Of a stretch of 64,000 bases of DNA, positions 1-12,151 are shown in pieces (the first letter of the stretch is position 1; the number at the start of each line of letters is the position of its first letter). A program made the translations under genes and the position numbers. Location: contig JAJEKB010018892.1 of assembly GCA_022393335.1 (NCBI GenBank), forward strand, positions 1 to 64,000. Direction: 5' to 3'. The notes under the pieces are model-generated. The model worked only from the letters and a program-made list of their open reading frames with translations, was not told where the DNA came from and searched no databases. This DNA is from Macrotrachela quadricornifera (lineage: Eukaryota; Rotifera; Eurotatoria; Philodinida; Philodinidae).

Positions 1-169
1 GTTTTACAATATAAATTGTATTTTTAACTACTGATTGCATATAATAATCTGATCATTTTATTATTATTTACTGATCATTTAAGTATCGATCATTGAATCT
101 ATTTTACTGATTGCTTAAAATCATGACTTAATTGATTATGATTAATGATATAATTTAGATTATTGTTAC

Positions 170-387
170 CTATTAGTTGAATTTGAAACAAAAAGCTTTT
201 GAGAATTCGAAACAAAAGGCGTTTGAGAATTTGAAACGAAAGGCGTTTGAGAATTTGTTTCAGGTGACCATGCTTGATATTTTGATTGTCGATATGGTTG
301 AATGTTTTGTTCATCTATAATACTATATTGTGGACGATTTTGAGAATTGTATGATGATGTTGGAACAATCTCGGTTAGTGTTGCCAT
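170..387 (-). CDS. First exon of a third D8C-family gene copy, partial
   Basis: This is an open first exon of 72 codons plus two bases (ATG at 385-387) ending in a GT donor at 169, in the same phase as exon 1 of the D8C gene at 2765-3728. The two share a motif: PQYSIIDEQNIQPYRQ here and PQYGINERQMQVYQQ there, each followed by a W(T/S)P segment. Near the end are three 8-residue repeats built on TPFVSNSQ, from a 24-bp DNA repeat. I see no matching membrane-helix exon in the remaining 169 bases, so the rest lies outside the window or is lost. Role inferred: cytoplasmic tail of a single-pass membrane protein. Confidence 0.5.
181..254. repeat. 24-bp tandem repeat, three copies, in coding frame
   Basis: Three units built on GAATTTGAAACGAAAGGCG, each 24 bp, lie in frame in the partial exon at 170-387. 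They differ by a few substitutions, and the third (left) copy is the most diverged. A multiple of three keeps the frame open. Confidence 0.8.
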
Positions 388-2764
388 TTTAAATGATAAT
401 ATAACAATCTATTTAAATATTATCAAAGTTTATTGAGTTTTTCAAGACATGCATTATTTAACTTACAGAAAGATCACCAATGATTTAAACAAATGAATAC
501 GTTACTTTTAATATTGATTTTTTCAAAATATGTATTGGAAAAATAATATTTGTTTTATGTCTATTTTAGTTATTCAATTTCATACGCTAGGTTCTTTTCT
601 TACTTTTGTCTTTGGACATTATAGATCTTCTTGTTTGTAAGATGAAAAAGAACAAGAATATATTTGATTTTCTTTTGTTTATTTTTTCACTTTTTGCATT
701 AGGAATATTTTTAAGGACAAAAAAAGAAACTTAATTATACTTTTTGTATTGATATGATTGTTTGGATATTCTTTTGTAAAAGACATTGTCTGTTGTTTTT
801 TAATTTTAATTTTATTTAACTTGAAAGTACAAAAATGAATAGAGAAAAGAAAATTGATTTTATGAGATATTTACATTTGGATAGATTTATGTAAAGAAAA
901 CAAGTTGTAATAATGTTGATGTATTGAACTTGACGTACTTGTGATATTTTCTTATGAAACAAAGTCATAATTAAGAATTAGCTGTGAATATGTTTTCGAA
1001 TTCATTATTTATATATTATAGTTGTTTATTGGTATGAAATAACTAAATTTGAAATTATGATTCAATTTGAGAAAAATATTAGTGAATACGTTTTGATTTT
1101 GTCGGATAGGTCTCTTCCAAAGATGAAATGATTAATATATGTATCTAATAATCCATTGCTATGAAAAAGGAAGTAGAAAGATCTAAATATGATATAAATA
1201 TCATCGGAGTTATGATATTTATAGATTAAGATGTTATAAAGAACGAATGTAAACTAGAATTATACGATATAAATAATTTATTCTAGATGTTTAGGAGAAA
1301 GAATTTTAATAGTTCATATAAAGATTTTCATAGTAACAAATTTTCCGATCAGTTAGATTCTGCACGCTTTTATGTACGAGTAGTATTCTTGTTAAGTTTG
1401 ATTATGTCCTCTTCTTGTAGTCGTAGAAGTGGTGATGAAGCTAATCTTTAGCTTTTAGGATCATCATCGAATTGAGATAACATGTTTAAGATTTTCAATA
1501 AAAGCGATACTATTCACAGTCAATGAATCCATTATCACGTATTTTTCTGTAGCGTTTAGTTTTATAGAAGGTGCTATTATATAATGGTGTTTTTCATAAT
1601 GATATAATGAAGCGAATATTAATGAGATTATTTTCTTCAATATGATATATAAAAACTAGGCAACATCTTCATATAACCTTTATAACTGTTTGAAACTCTT
1701 TATTCCCAAACCGAAGACTTTTGTGAAATATATATATATATATATCATAAAATTTAGAAAATTGTGCTCTTTAGTTTACGATCAAAAAGTTATTTGATAT
1801 ATAAATCTCTATTTTTTCAGATATGTGGACACTCTAGTCAATCATTCTTTTTGACATAGAAAAGACGATATATTTTATACAGAACGATTTTTGTTTATTT
1901 ATTGATTAAAAAAGTCGTAATTCCGACATCATTTTACTTTATATTATGATTGATAGTACGTTATCTAACATATATAGTACATTCCGATAGTGATTTTTGT
2001 TAATATGAAATGTGTTGTTATACTTTTCAAAATGGTATTATTACATAAAGATCATAAATCTTCACATTGCGTACGAACATATTTGAAAACTTCTTTATTA
2101 TGCATTTCATTATTCGTCTAAAAACATTAGCTAATTTAAATAGCGTTATATACATCGTTGTCTTTTGTATAACATGTCTCATCAGTACAAATTTAGATTC
2201 ACTTATAGATAATTTCAAATCAATTTCGTTTTTTTTTCTACGTACGACACTTGGAAATCATAGATTCATTAACAATATTTCGTTCTACTGATTGATGACT
2301 GGTAATAATGAAATACATGTCATCAATTATTTACAATGTTAACTTTTTTGAGATCTTCAGATTTTACGCTTGAATTAGGCTCTAAAATAAGTTACGAAAC
2401 TGCGATTTTGATAGTTTAGCTTGCATCTCTCTTTTATGTGTCACGCCATAATGAATCCGATTCTGATACTTTATGAATTCTTTTAAATTTTGCAGAACTA
2501 ACAACTAGAACACCAACAACATGTCAATGAATATATAATTTCCATATCTTTTATTTTATATCATTAGATAAATCTTCGATAGTTTACAATTGTTGTTATT
2601 TATATTTTAAACTATAAAAATATAAATTCTAAGTAAAGAATATTTATATTTTAAAATTTAAAGTTAGTAATAGTAAAAAAAAATGAAACGTTGCAAATGC
2701 AAAATAGTTAGTCAAAGAGAATATAATGATAAATGTCTGAGTCTGTGTGTATGTAATATGCATC
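388..2764. other. AT-rich intergenic region, no gene recognised
   Basis: No ORF here has coding character; the longest open frames (about 60-75 codons near 2027-2291) lie opposite each other on the two strands and resemble nothing known. A TA dinucleotide run lies at about 1728-1746. Nothing else stands out. Confidence 0.6.
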
Positions 2765-3728
2765 TTACATAGTACAATATCGAACGGAACATATTGAAAA
2801 AGGTACTAAATAGAACACATAAAATCCGTTGCAATTAGTAACAGAAACTGTCGTTGAATATGATGTAGGACATATTGTACCACCTACGTTAGCACATACT
2901 ATACCAGTTATAGTTACACCAGCAGTTGATGGATAACTCCCATTGAACCAAGCTGGATAACTAGCACCACAGTATCCAGTGCTTATAGGAGTTGTTAGCA
3001 ATTGAGTTCCGGACACTCCTGTGATTCGATACCATGCTGCTGTTAAACTACAATCTGCAGTATAGCAACAACTTGTAGAAGTATATAAACGATATACATC
3101 TGAAAGTGATGTGTAGGATGAACACTGACTAGGCAGACTAGTTGAACTCGTGTTACTTGCTAAATACAAAAAAATAACGTTTTTCAAATGATTAAGAAAA
3201 ATGAATGAGACTGACTTCCACTTGATCCTGAACTGGAAGTTGAGTTAGTTGATGATGATTCTAAATGTATAAAATAAAAAAAAATTAAGAAGCATGGTTT
3301 TTCATTGTTCTCACTTGCTTGCACATACAAGCTTGTCATGACAGCCATAGGAATACCACAAATAACAACTCCAATTAAAATACCCACCACAAGTTTTGAT
3401 GATATAAAATTTTTAAATGATTGCCATTTACTTTCATATCAAATAGATAGATCACATTATGTATATATGTTAGATACTCAAGTAATGCTTACCTGGTTTC
3501 TTTACCAGAGTTTGTATTCATCTGAGGCTTTTGTGGTGTCCATGACTGCTGCCTTGGTTGTTGGTATACTTGCATCTGTCTTTCATTAATACCATACTGT
3601 GGATGAATTTGAGAACTAAATCTTGATAATGATGCAGTATTTGTTGATGGCATATACTGTGAAGGTCGTGCTAAGTCATTCATTGTTGGATTTTGTTGAA
3701 TTTCCCATGAATTTCTCAGTTCACTCAT
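2765..3728 (-). CDS. Single-pass membrane protein with extracellular D8C (uromodulin-type) domain
   Basis: Four exons on the minus strand: 3493-3728, 3315-3430, 3216-3260 and 2765-3159, giving 263 aa. The first exon encodes a Gln/Pro-rich cytoplasmic segment. The second encodes a 25-residue hydrophobic helix starting KLVVGILIGVVICG. The third is a Ser/Thr/Gly linker, and the last a cysteine-rich domain with WYRI, CG, WFNGSYPS, VC, NC, FYVFYL and RYC in order, the pattern of the D8C domain of uromodulin and GP2. There is no signal peptide, so the protein is read as type II, with the D8C domain outside the cell. Such domains are usually found in secreted or surface glycoproteins; the ligand is unknown. 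The paralogue at 12152-12864 has the same intron phases from exon 2 on. No furin site or zona pellucida domain is visible. Confidence 0.82.
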
Positions 3729-5992
3729 AGTTCTGTTATATGATATTTGACGAATAGAAGTTGTTTGTTAACTAAGACTCTTCTTCGTTTATTTGAATAC
3801 AATTCTTGAAATGAATGCTTGTTTTATATTGCTTGATGTTTATAGAAGTGTTAATCAATAATTCTATATGTTTCGTTTGTTTTTCTTTGCAATCATTGTA
3901 GATCTTCACATTGTTTTGAGATACCAAATGAAAAATATGACGCAGAACGAACATTCAAAAATACAAAGAATATTTTGTTTTAATATATATTTTGTGTATA
4001 TTTGTCCATGTTTATACATCAAGAGAAGTATTTACATATTCTTCTCTACTAGCTAATCTAATTGAAAATTTATCAGGATTTCTTGCTTATTAAGTCACAA
4101 GAACTTTTTTTCATTATTTTTCTATTTTCAGGAACTTATACTTGAAATTATGGTAAACGTTATGAAAGTAGCAGTCGATAGTACAAAAGCATTTTCTATT
4201 CTGAATTAAACCTAGCAGTACCAAGAGGCGTAATTCTTGATCTCAATCAGATTTCAGCCATCACAAAGACTGGAGTACTAGAAACTTGTGCACACACTCC
4301 GCTAGGTACATAGATTAACAGCATGAATCACACGTTTATTACATGAGACATGGAAATTTTTACTTCACTTCAAACACAATAGGAAAATTAACGTTTGCTA
4401 ATTTTCCATTGTGACAAGGCTAATCCCTGATGTTTTAGTCATAAAAATCAAGTTCGGCTTATGCCTTTTATTCAGCCAAAAGATGAGCTCACTAGCTCTA
4501 ATATTGAGGGCCTAAGATCCGTGCGCAATGACATGATCATTAGTATCCGACTTCCCTCTTCCATGAGATCTGTTCGTGAAGCTTGCAGAAAACAATGTCC
4601 ATCTATAGAGGGAGCTTCTCCAAAAGTTCTATGTTGATTCATTCAACAAATACTGAGTTATATGTCTCTAAAAGGAAGTACATGCATTTCCTGCACGCTG
4701 ATAGTTGCAATTCGATGGTCTTAGCTCTTGAGCGTTTCATGAACTTCAACTAAGTTTGTATGCAGATAGATGGAACATAGTGCTATATAATGATGAGACG
4801 GTCGACTCAAATGCTTCTTTCTTTCCAAAGTAATGAATATCAAAGCAAAAATGGATATCGTTCATCATAGCCCCAGAAGACTCCGAAATAGGCTGTTTCA
4901 TAAAATGTAAATTTTTTTATCAAAAATTTAAAATATTTAGAAACGTTTTACGTATTTATAAATCTGGCCTATTTACAAACCCATTCTCGATTTATAAATG
5001 CTAGAACAGTTTATAAACTCCTGAAAAAATTTATAAATCTACTCTATTTATAAATTGATTCACAGTTTATAAACGTTCAAGCGATTTATAAATGTTGACC
5101 AAATCAGTCAAAGCTCTATATTTTCGTAATTTTTGATAAACGATAAAATCTTTGAAAACAAATGTCGTTTAGGATCATTTTCTGAATGAAGAACAGTGAG
5201 GGAAAATCATACAGAGAGAATAAGACAATAGTATTCGATATGAGTGGAATGTAAAACTCATCGAGTTCTGTTCTACATGACCAACGATGTATGTAAAACC
5301 GTTTAATTATATCAGCGATGGCGGTTTGCTTAAATTAAAATTTCCAATGTTTGCAATATAATCTCGATTTCACACACTGCTAGATCTAGTTGAATGCATA
5401 CTCGGTTCATCTTACAAATCAGCGTTGGAATAAAATGCTCGAAAGTTATAAATAGGATCGACATTTATAAACAGTTGGAATTTATAAATGTCGACCCGGT
5501 TTATGACCGTCCTAAACTTTTGGGATTTTTGTAGATTTAAATTTTTGGAAATAGCATTTCGGATTCTACAAGGATCATAACTCTTTTCCTACTCAAGCAA
5601 TCTGAGTACGGTTCATACCTTTAACCTATATTCCTGGTTGAGTATATGCACACAATTGTTCAGACAATCAGCCTTTATGATGGCTCAGACTTGAGGGTAG
5701 GATAAAAAATAATCACCCCCTTCCCTTTTGTACTACTAGCATTAAAGTTCAATTATGTAACATCGGTGATGGCAGCGACAGATTCGACTTTTTCGAAAGA
5801 GCGTTCGCACATTAATCTGTGTCTTAGCAGTTCATTAGCGTGTCTTATACAACTGGATGAAATCTATCCAATGGTGCAATCAGATTTTCCATAATCCAAA
5901 GCATAAACTAGAAAATCTGAAAATACTACATTTTCTTAACGAAATTTTGAAACCATATTCAAATAAAAGGTACCCATACTCCTTTTCTCCAC
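3729..5992. other. Intergenic region with decayed sequence and a TTTATAAA motif cluster
   Basis: No intact gene. Bases 4130-4900 are less AT-rich and contain short interrupted open frames that look like an old degraded element; I cannot name its family. The motif cluster at 4951-5096 is listed separately. Confidence 0.5.
4951..5096. repeat. Loose array of ATTTATAAAT motifs spaced about 17-23 bp
   Basis: Eight near copies of the palindromic core (A)TTTATAAA(T/C) occur in 146 bp with variable 7-12 bp spacers; one has a C in the core. Further copies lie at about 5448-5515, where a spacer ending GTCGACC resembles the GTTGACC after the last copy of the main array. This looks like a degenerate short-period satellite. 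Confidence 0.6.
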
Positions 5993-6210
5993 CATATCAA
6001 TTCTGAAGATACTTGTGTCGTATGCAACTCGATGATCTCAATCCAATAGTATACTTAGACCTTCGATAGCTCGAAGTATGATTTTCAAACTTTCCCTTTA
6101 TCCATCTATCAGTTCAAAAATCATACTTTGAACTATTGAAGATATGAGTAGACTATTGGATAGAGCTCATTGAGTTGCATCGGACACAAGTATTTTTAGA
6201 ATTGATATAG
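5993..6210. mobile_element. Fold-back element or MITE, about 93-bp arms
   Basis: The arms 5993-6085 and 6117-6210 are inverted copies over essentially their full length, with about 15-20% mismatch, separated by a loop of about 31 bases. Matching blocks include ATATCAATTCT, ACTTGTGTC, GCAACTC, ATCCAATAGT and AAGTATGATTTT. There is no coding capacity. It could be a miniature inverted-repeat transposon or a hairpin RNA precursor. Confidence 0.8.
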
Positions 6211-6517
6211 CGCCCAGTTAAACGTGCAAGTTAAAGAAACGGGTGTATTTACAAGAAATTTCTCGAAACATATGTCTACGTCAAGGAGGAAAATGCTCAT
6301 TCGGAGCTATTTAAATACCTGCGAATGAATGGAAATGGATCGGAATGGTTGAGAATTGATACTAAGCATGTATCAAAACCAAAAGTAGTTTTCAAATTTT
6401 GGTTTTGCTAGTTTCGCTTTTGACAATGGATTTCGTTTTGAGGTTTTAGTTGCGACATTGGTTTTCGGTTTGGTTTGGAGATAGCTGAAAAAAATTTACT
6501 TTGAGAAATAAAGGTAG

Positions 6518-7183
6518 CATTCATAGATTCTTATGGACAATTTCAAAATACCCATCATATGTCCTTATGGCATATTTCAGGGCACAATTCATAAGTTCTT
6601 ATACTCTTTTCAGACTGTCCTTTATAGACTCATATGTCCTATTTAGGAGTTCCACTCATAGGTCCTGATACCCTGTGTGGGGCTATCATTCATAGAACCT
6701 TATGGTCTAATTAGGAATACTTCTCATACATCCTCAACGTCTATTTGGATTACCTTTAATAGGACCTTAAGTCCTGTCGAGGGATGCCACTCATAGGTAC
6801 TTAGGGTCTATTTTGGGATGTCATTCATGAGTCTTTATAGTATATTTGGGAGCACCCTTCGTAGATCCTTATACCCTACTTACAGATATCCTTCATAGTT
6901 TCTTATGACCTATGAAGAGCTTTCCTTGATAGGTCCTTATATCGTATTTAAGGTTACCCTTCACAGATCTTTATGATCTATTTGGAAGTGTCATTTCGAT
7001 GTTCCTCTACCATATTTACGAGTGCGATACACAGGTGCTTATGATCTATTTAAGGCTATCCTTATATTCTATTAAGGGCTACCATTTATAGATCCTAATA
7101 CTCTATTTAGGAGCGTCCTTCTTGGGCTCTTTTGGGATATTTAAAAATATCATTCATATGCCTTTATAAGTATTTGAAGTTAC
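6518..7183. repeat. 34-bp minisatellite, about 20 degenerate copies
   Basis: Read in steps of 34 (occasionally 33), the region aligns as about 20 tandem copies of a unit of the form CATTCATAGGTCCTTATGGT followed by CTATTTAGGGNTAC. Copies diverge by 20-35%, one is truncated near 7066-7089, and the array ends abruptly on both sides. No frame stays open, so it is non-coding. Confidence 0.88.
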
Positions 7184-7401
7184 CAATAGTAGAGAAAGAA
7201 GGATTAGATGTGGGCGGGCAGATATAGTATGCAGAAAATGATGGTCAGAAGCAACTTCCCATTGCCATATTGCTTTTGAATGGAGACTGTGAATTGTGTA
7301 GACTCTTATAATGAGTTATGAAGATCCCGAAAAAAGTTCCTACTTACAGCTTATTTCTGTCAAGATATTTTATTTTTACGGCACTTTTTAGGAAATAACC
7401 G

Positions 7402-7726
7402 TGGTCACCCTCAGCTTCATCCGAAAAATCAATTTTTGCATTTTGACTTGAAACTTTACCTAGAGAAAGAACATAATGAGGCTAGTTTATTCTGAAAGTT
7501 TTTGATTTTTGAGTTCCTTCAATCCTGAGATGCGGATATAACAAAAGAATATTCCTTTTTCACCTTATAGTAGAAAATGTTAAATGTTCATATTTAATGA
7601 TAGGCGCAGCCAAGAAATTTGAGACTCTCAGGATTAACTAGTCTTATTGAAGCCTTTCGTTGCGCAAAGTTTCAAGTTCAAATTCGAAAGTTGATTTTTC
7701 AGGTGAACCTGAGGGGGGACCATAGT
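7402..7726. mobile_element. Imperfect inverted repeat, about 70-bp arms
   Basis: Bases 7402-7472 and 7655-7726 are inverted copies sharing blocks such as GAAAAATCAA, ACTTGAAACTTT and a TGGTC(A/C)CCCTCAG-type end. The interior of about 180 bp has no coding capacity. It fits a non-autonomous fold-back or MITE-like element; target-site duplications are not evident. Confidence 0.6.
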
Positions 7727-8119
7727 GTTCTGCTACAAAATGTCAAATATTTCGGCCAAGGTTCGACAGCGCATCTCTGCGCATCAACTGAAGATAAATC
7801 ATAACATGTTCTATCAAACGATAAATTAAAACTTGAATTTAAACTTCTGTCAAACCCCACGAACGAACTGTATTATGGGCCAGTAGCTATTTTTCACTAT
7901 ACTGAAGGTAAGTTTTTGATCTCATTATAGCCTAAAGAACTTCAAGAAAGTCTAAACGGTCTGTAATATATAGTAGATATATGACACTGTATAACTACAT
8001 AATAACTAATACATATAACTAGATCCTTAATTTAAACCACACATCTTACTTAAATGTACTATTGATGTTATTTAGCTGTTTTACGTACGTTCTCGTACGT
8101 GCTATTTACTACATACTCA

Positions 8120-8560
8120 CTATAAAGCGGCATCCAAGATGCACCTAAGTGCAGGATAATGGTAGCTTCACTACTAGCTACGATATGGGTTCGAATCTCG
8201 GAAATCGCTTTTGTCGTCTGGTTGCCCATAGTGAGGAGAGGGCGGAGGAAATTAAACCGTTCGTTGGGTGACCGATTTTGTCACTATTGTATGAATAATG
8301 ACTTGAATTATCCACATCAATAAGAGATTTTCGTGATCTTCTAAAATGCGCCCAGAACAACACCATGTTGCCTGAATACAATAGTAGAGGAACAGGATTG
8401 CGGACGAGGGAAGTGAAACCGTTCGTTGGGTGACCGAGTGTGCCACTATTGTAAGAACAGTGAATAGGATTATTTAGGCCAATAAGAGGTTTGCGCGATC
8501 TACTGAAATGCTCCTCGAAGAATCACATGTTTGGTGATTGTAATAATGAAGGAGATGCGT
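8120..8560 (+). repeat. tRNA-headed SINE-like element with dimeric body
   Basis: A tRNA-like head (about 8130-8205) has an A-box-like GGATAATGGTAGC at 8153-8165 and an excellent B box GGTTCGAATCT at 8188-8198. Acceptor and T stems pair poorly, so it is not a functional tRNA. It is followed by two tandem body units of about 157 bp (8240-8395 and 8403-8556) sharing CCGTTCGTTGGGTGACCGA, CACTATTGTA and AATAAGAG. This is the architecture of a pol III SINE; the 3' end is uncertain. Confidence 0.5.
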
Positions 8561-8925
8561 GTTTGAAAATACAGCTTTGACCAAGGGGAAACAAGCAAGG
8601 GGAAAAGACTAATTTTGAACCACTCAAATGGCTGAAAATGTTAGTATAGTTTTCTTCCGTTCATTATGTTTGAGCATGAACCTATGACCTTTGGCTCTTA
8701 TCTCGAGTCTTTGATTCGGAAACTAGCAAACACTGAATTTGTTGGAATGGCAGGGAATGGATCGGGATGCCCGAATAGCCTTTTTCACCATGGTTTTAAT
8801 TATAAGTATGATCATAATTCATTACATGCTACATTTGTACTTTATTATTCGATTGACAATATCAGTGATATTTTTGTATTATTTACTACTAAATTGTTAG
8901 TACAACAAATATAGTTTACAACTTT

Positions 8926-10130
8926 ATTACAAGTAGATGCCATTTACAAGCTTACGTGGAACGAATTGCCCATATTAGTATCTAGTGAAGCTGATGCAGC
9001 TCGGCATTTTCGTCGATTTCGTGTTGCTTTAATCTCCAGTAATGAATATTCTAAATGTTTTAAGTAGTTTTTTGCTCGACTACGATATATATCAATACAA
9101 CAATGTAATTATCAATATGCTTTTAATTATATCATGACTGGTAATGTATTATGCATATTTCTCTAAACGCATTTTGTTATCATACATTTAAAAAACTATA
9201 AATAAGAATAAGTAGCGCTTGTCCGAGGACTCGCTCAACTCTTTCTCATAGAGATGATGTTTCGGAACTCTAAGCAAACTATTTATTTTGATTAATTAAC
9301 AATTAATGAATAATAACTAACATCAAATTCGAATGTTCCATCCTCGATTACTCTTTGATGAAGTTTTATAGAAAAAATTAATAGTTAATGATTATTTTAC
9401 AATTAGTTAAAAGTAACCCCATATTGGAATTTCTCACCCTCGATTACCTTTTGGTCAAGTTTTAAGGAAAAATATCCCTTTTATTTTCACCTTATTCTTG
9501 GACCAATCAGTGAAGTGCGAACATACAAGCAAGCAAACAATTTATTTGTGCTAGACTCTTCTCTAAGAGAAAGAGAATAACAACAGCTCAAGTGAAAATA
9601 TTATCCCATGCAAAACATTTAATGTATGAGGTACATGTAATCCGTAAGTGCCAAGAAAATAGAAAATTAACCCAAAAAGATACGTGTAATGAAATAGGTG
9701 AAAAATATTCATAATTTACAATTATGTTTTTCAAATATCGTATTTAATCGTGCTGCGCCATGATTAAAGCAAAACAAAAGTAATAATCCATTTGTTCAAC
9801 AATTTCAAGAATATTTTTTTGATCAATGGGTTTTAAAATTATTTTTTGAGCAAGAAAAGATATGGTATTAAATTTTAATAGATTACATATAATTGTTCAA
9901 ATATAGGTATGAATGTGTAGGAGTTAATATACTTACAACAAATAATCGATACGAATCATTAAGTGATAGAATTAAACAACAATATACGCTTAGAAACAAA
10001 TTTCATTTATCATCATTTCTGCCAAAAAATAGAAAAAATGTTACATGATTGGTCGATAACTTCTTTACTACATCATTTTACTACCAAATCTTCTATATCA
10101 ATCGATTTATAATTAGTGCCGCTGAAATGG
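8926..10130 (+). pseudogene. Decayed MULE-type (Mutator-like) transposase
   Basis: Two translated blocks resemble MULE transposases. At 8926-9064 the plus strand reads LQVDAIYKLTWNELPILV and then HFRRFRVALISSNE, the start of the MULE transposase domain including its first catalytic Asp. A weak match with NYQYAFNYIM follows near 9110. At about 9800-10050 it reads FVQQFQEYFFDQWV, then TTNNRYESLSDRIKQQYTLR and KFHLSSFLP, the usual C-terminal part. Several stops and frame changes interrupt it, and the left inverted-repeat arm (9310-9585) sits between the two blocks. It cannot encode an active enzyme. Confidence 0.72.
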
Positions 10131-11710
10131 ACCGCCAGCATTACTAAAATAAATAATTTGTGTTGATTTGATACACAGTATATAGTGCCATCATCAAAAT
10201 CATCCACTCTACTGAAAGAAGGATCATACATCGAGCGAGCAATTTACGTTCGTTCTTAGACTGTATATTTATTATAGTTTTCTATAAAGTTTGGCCAAAG
10301 GTAATGGAGATAGAGGAATTCACATCCGAAGTCAGTCTTTTTGTGAACGGTTTTTCCAAGTCTTTTCTTAATATTTCATCTACGAGAAAACCAGCTTTGT
10401 TGTTAGAATTTGACGAATGATTATGAGCGATGAGGAATGTTAGTTTTAAATTAGCTGTTTCAAATCCATTGTGATTTTACGTGGGTCTTTTATCCTTCAA
10501 TGCTGAAAAGAAACGCTTTCTTATATTTTTTCAAACAATCATCAAGGGTAATCAAGTGGACATCGTATTACATATAACAGAATGTCATTGGTTTTGGACA
10601 TAGAATGAAAGCCAACTCATTTATTGGCTTTGAAAGGAAATAAAAAATGGAAGATTTAGTGGGGGTGTCAGTAGAAACAGTTAGATGTTTATTTGGAGAG
10701 TTACTTCAAAAATGAGATTTGAAAAAGTCTCAGATAGCTTGAATGATTTTCCGAAGAAACTTAATTAATGCCTCTTCAAGAATGAGTCAGAGTGATTATC
10801 AGTTCCTGAAAATGAAGGGAAGAATAAAATTTGTGCTGCAGACCACACTGTTACGTAAAGTTTCAATATCTTCGATTACGAACCGACCTACCATAAACAA
10901 GTTAGTTTTCTGGTGTGAAAATAGAAAAATTGATTGTATATATCAACGGCTAGTCGTGAGTTTGACTAGATTATAGTAAGCAAAATAAGTATGAGTAAAA
11001 TACTGCTGGACAAGTGATCAAGTGATTGGATTTATGAATTAAAAGAAATTTTTTTTATTTCAAGAGATATGAACAATCTGATCACATCCTTTCAGTAGAG
11101 AGTCAGCGGCAATTGCACCACGTTACTTGTAAATAATACCAGCTGTTTGGTTACAAATGTATCAACTACAATAATGAACAACATTCGATGAATTTATTAT
11201 ATCGCTAAAATCGTGTTATCTTATTTCTCCAATATATTCATATACCTGCCCAAGTGGTATAAAATTATATGTGTGTAAACATTCAATTGACTTTGCAATA
11301 TTCTTTTTCTCCTAGAGAAAAGCCTAGCAAACATAAATTGTGTGCTTACTTGCTTGCTTCTATGTCTACACTTCACTGATTGATCGAATGATGATCCCGA
11401 AATGAAAAGAATTTTTTCAATAAAACTCGATTAACGGTAATCAGAGTCGAGCAATTCAAATCTGAAGTCAACTTTTTGAAAACTTTTTTTGAATCACTTT
11501 TATACAAAGAAACATTTTTTTATGAAAAAAAATTTTCTTATAAGACTTGATCGAAGGGCAATTGAAAAAGAGAAATTTGAATCTCGCGTCGATTTTAATT
11601 AATCAATTACTAATTAATTAAGTATTAGTTAATTAGGTAATAATTATTAATATTTTCCATAAAACTTGGTTAAAGATAATTGAGGATGGGAAATTCGAAT
11701 CTGAAATCGA
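9310..11710. mobile_element. Long inverted-repeat structure with tandem subrepeats in its arms
   Basis: The left arm (about 9310-9585) and right arm (about 11300-11710) are inverted copies. The inner ends share CTAGAGAAAAG- and CTTGCTTGCTTC-type blocks (9505-9575 against 11308-11385). The outer parts carry repeated units built on AAAACTTGGTTAAAGATAAT plus ATTCGAATCTGAAATCGA, twice on the left (9321-9371, 9422-9467) and three or more times on the right (11418-11470, 11540-11592, 11658-11710). A further copy is internal at about 10285-10340. The interior holds the C-terminal MULE relic, so this may be the long terminal repeats of a MULE or a separate fold-back element. No intact ORF. Confidence 0.65.
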
Positions 11711-12151
11711 TTTTTACTTTTCGTTTTCAGTACTATTATATGTAAGATTTTCTGTAGAAAACTTGATCAATGTTTATTGTGCATGAGAAGTTTAAAATAA
11801 TGTTTGATGTGTATGCCACAAAAAATGTGCTTCTTCAAATCACATCGACTAAAAATATTCTAACCCTTACACTTTTAATAATATCTTTATACTAACGCTC
11901 CTTTTCACCCTCACCTCTTAAGTAGTTGGCATATCACGAAGATACATCTACATTGTTTAGTCACAAGTACATAAGGCTTATTATCACAAATCAAATCCCG
12001 ATCGTCTCTGATCATCTATAAGTTGTCCATTTTACAAGGATGAACACTATTCATTATATTGAAAATTAAAAATTATAAAATGACAAAGAAATTTCATTTA
12101 AAAGAAATTATAGAAACAGTTATCTATGTGAAAGTAGAAATAGTAATGATT

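Noticed and set aside
4130..4900. Possible old transposon coding region
   Set aside because: Open stretches on the plus strand are short and frame-shifted and show no motif I can assign to a transposase or reverse transcriptase.
8130..8205. Functional tRNA gene
   Set aside because: The B box is good, but the T stem has a mismatch and wobbles, and no convincing acceptor or anticodon stem forms; treated as a SINE head.
8666..8914. 82-codon open frame beside the MULE relic
   Set aside because: No similarity to transposase N-termini or any other family; probably chance within decayed repeat sequence.
10743..10976. 77-codon open frame inside the inverted-repeat structure
   Set aside because: No transposase motif could be recognised and flanking frames are closed.
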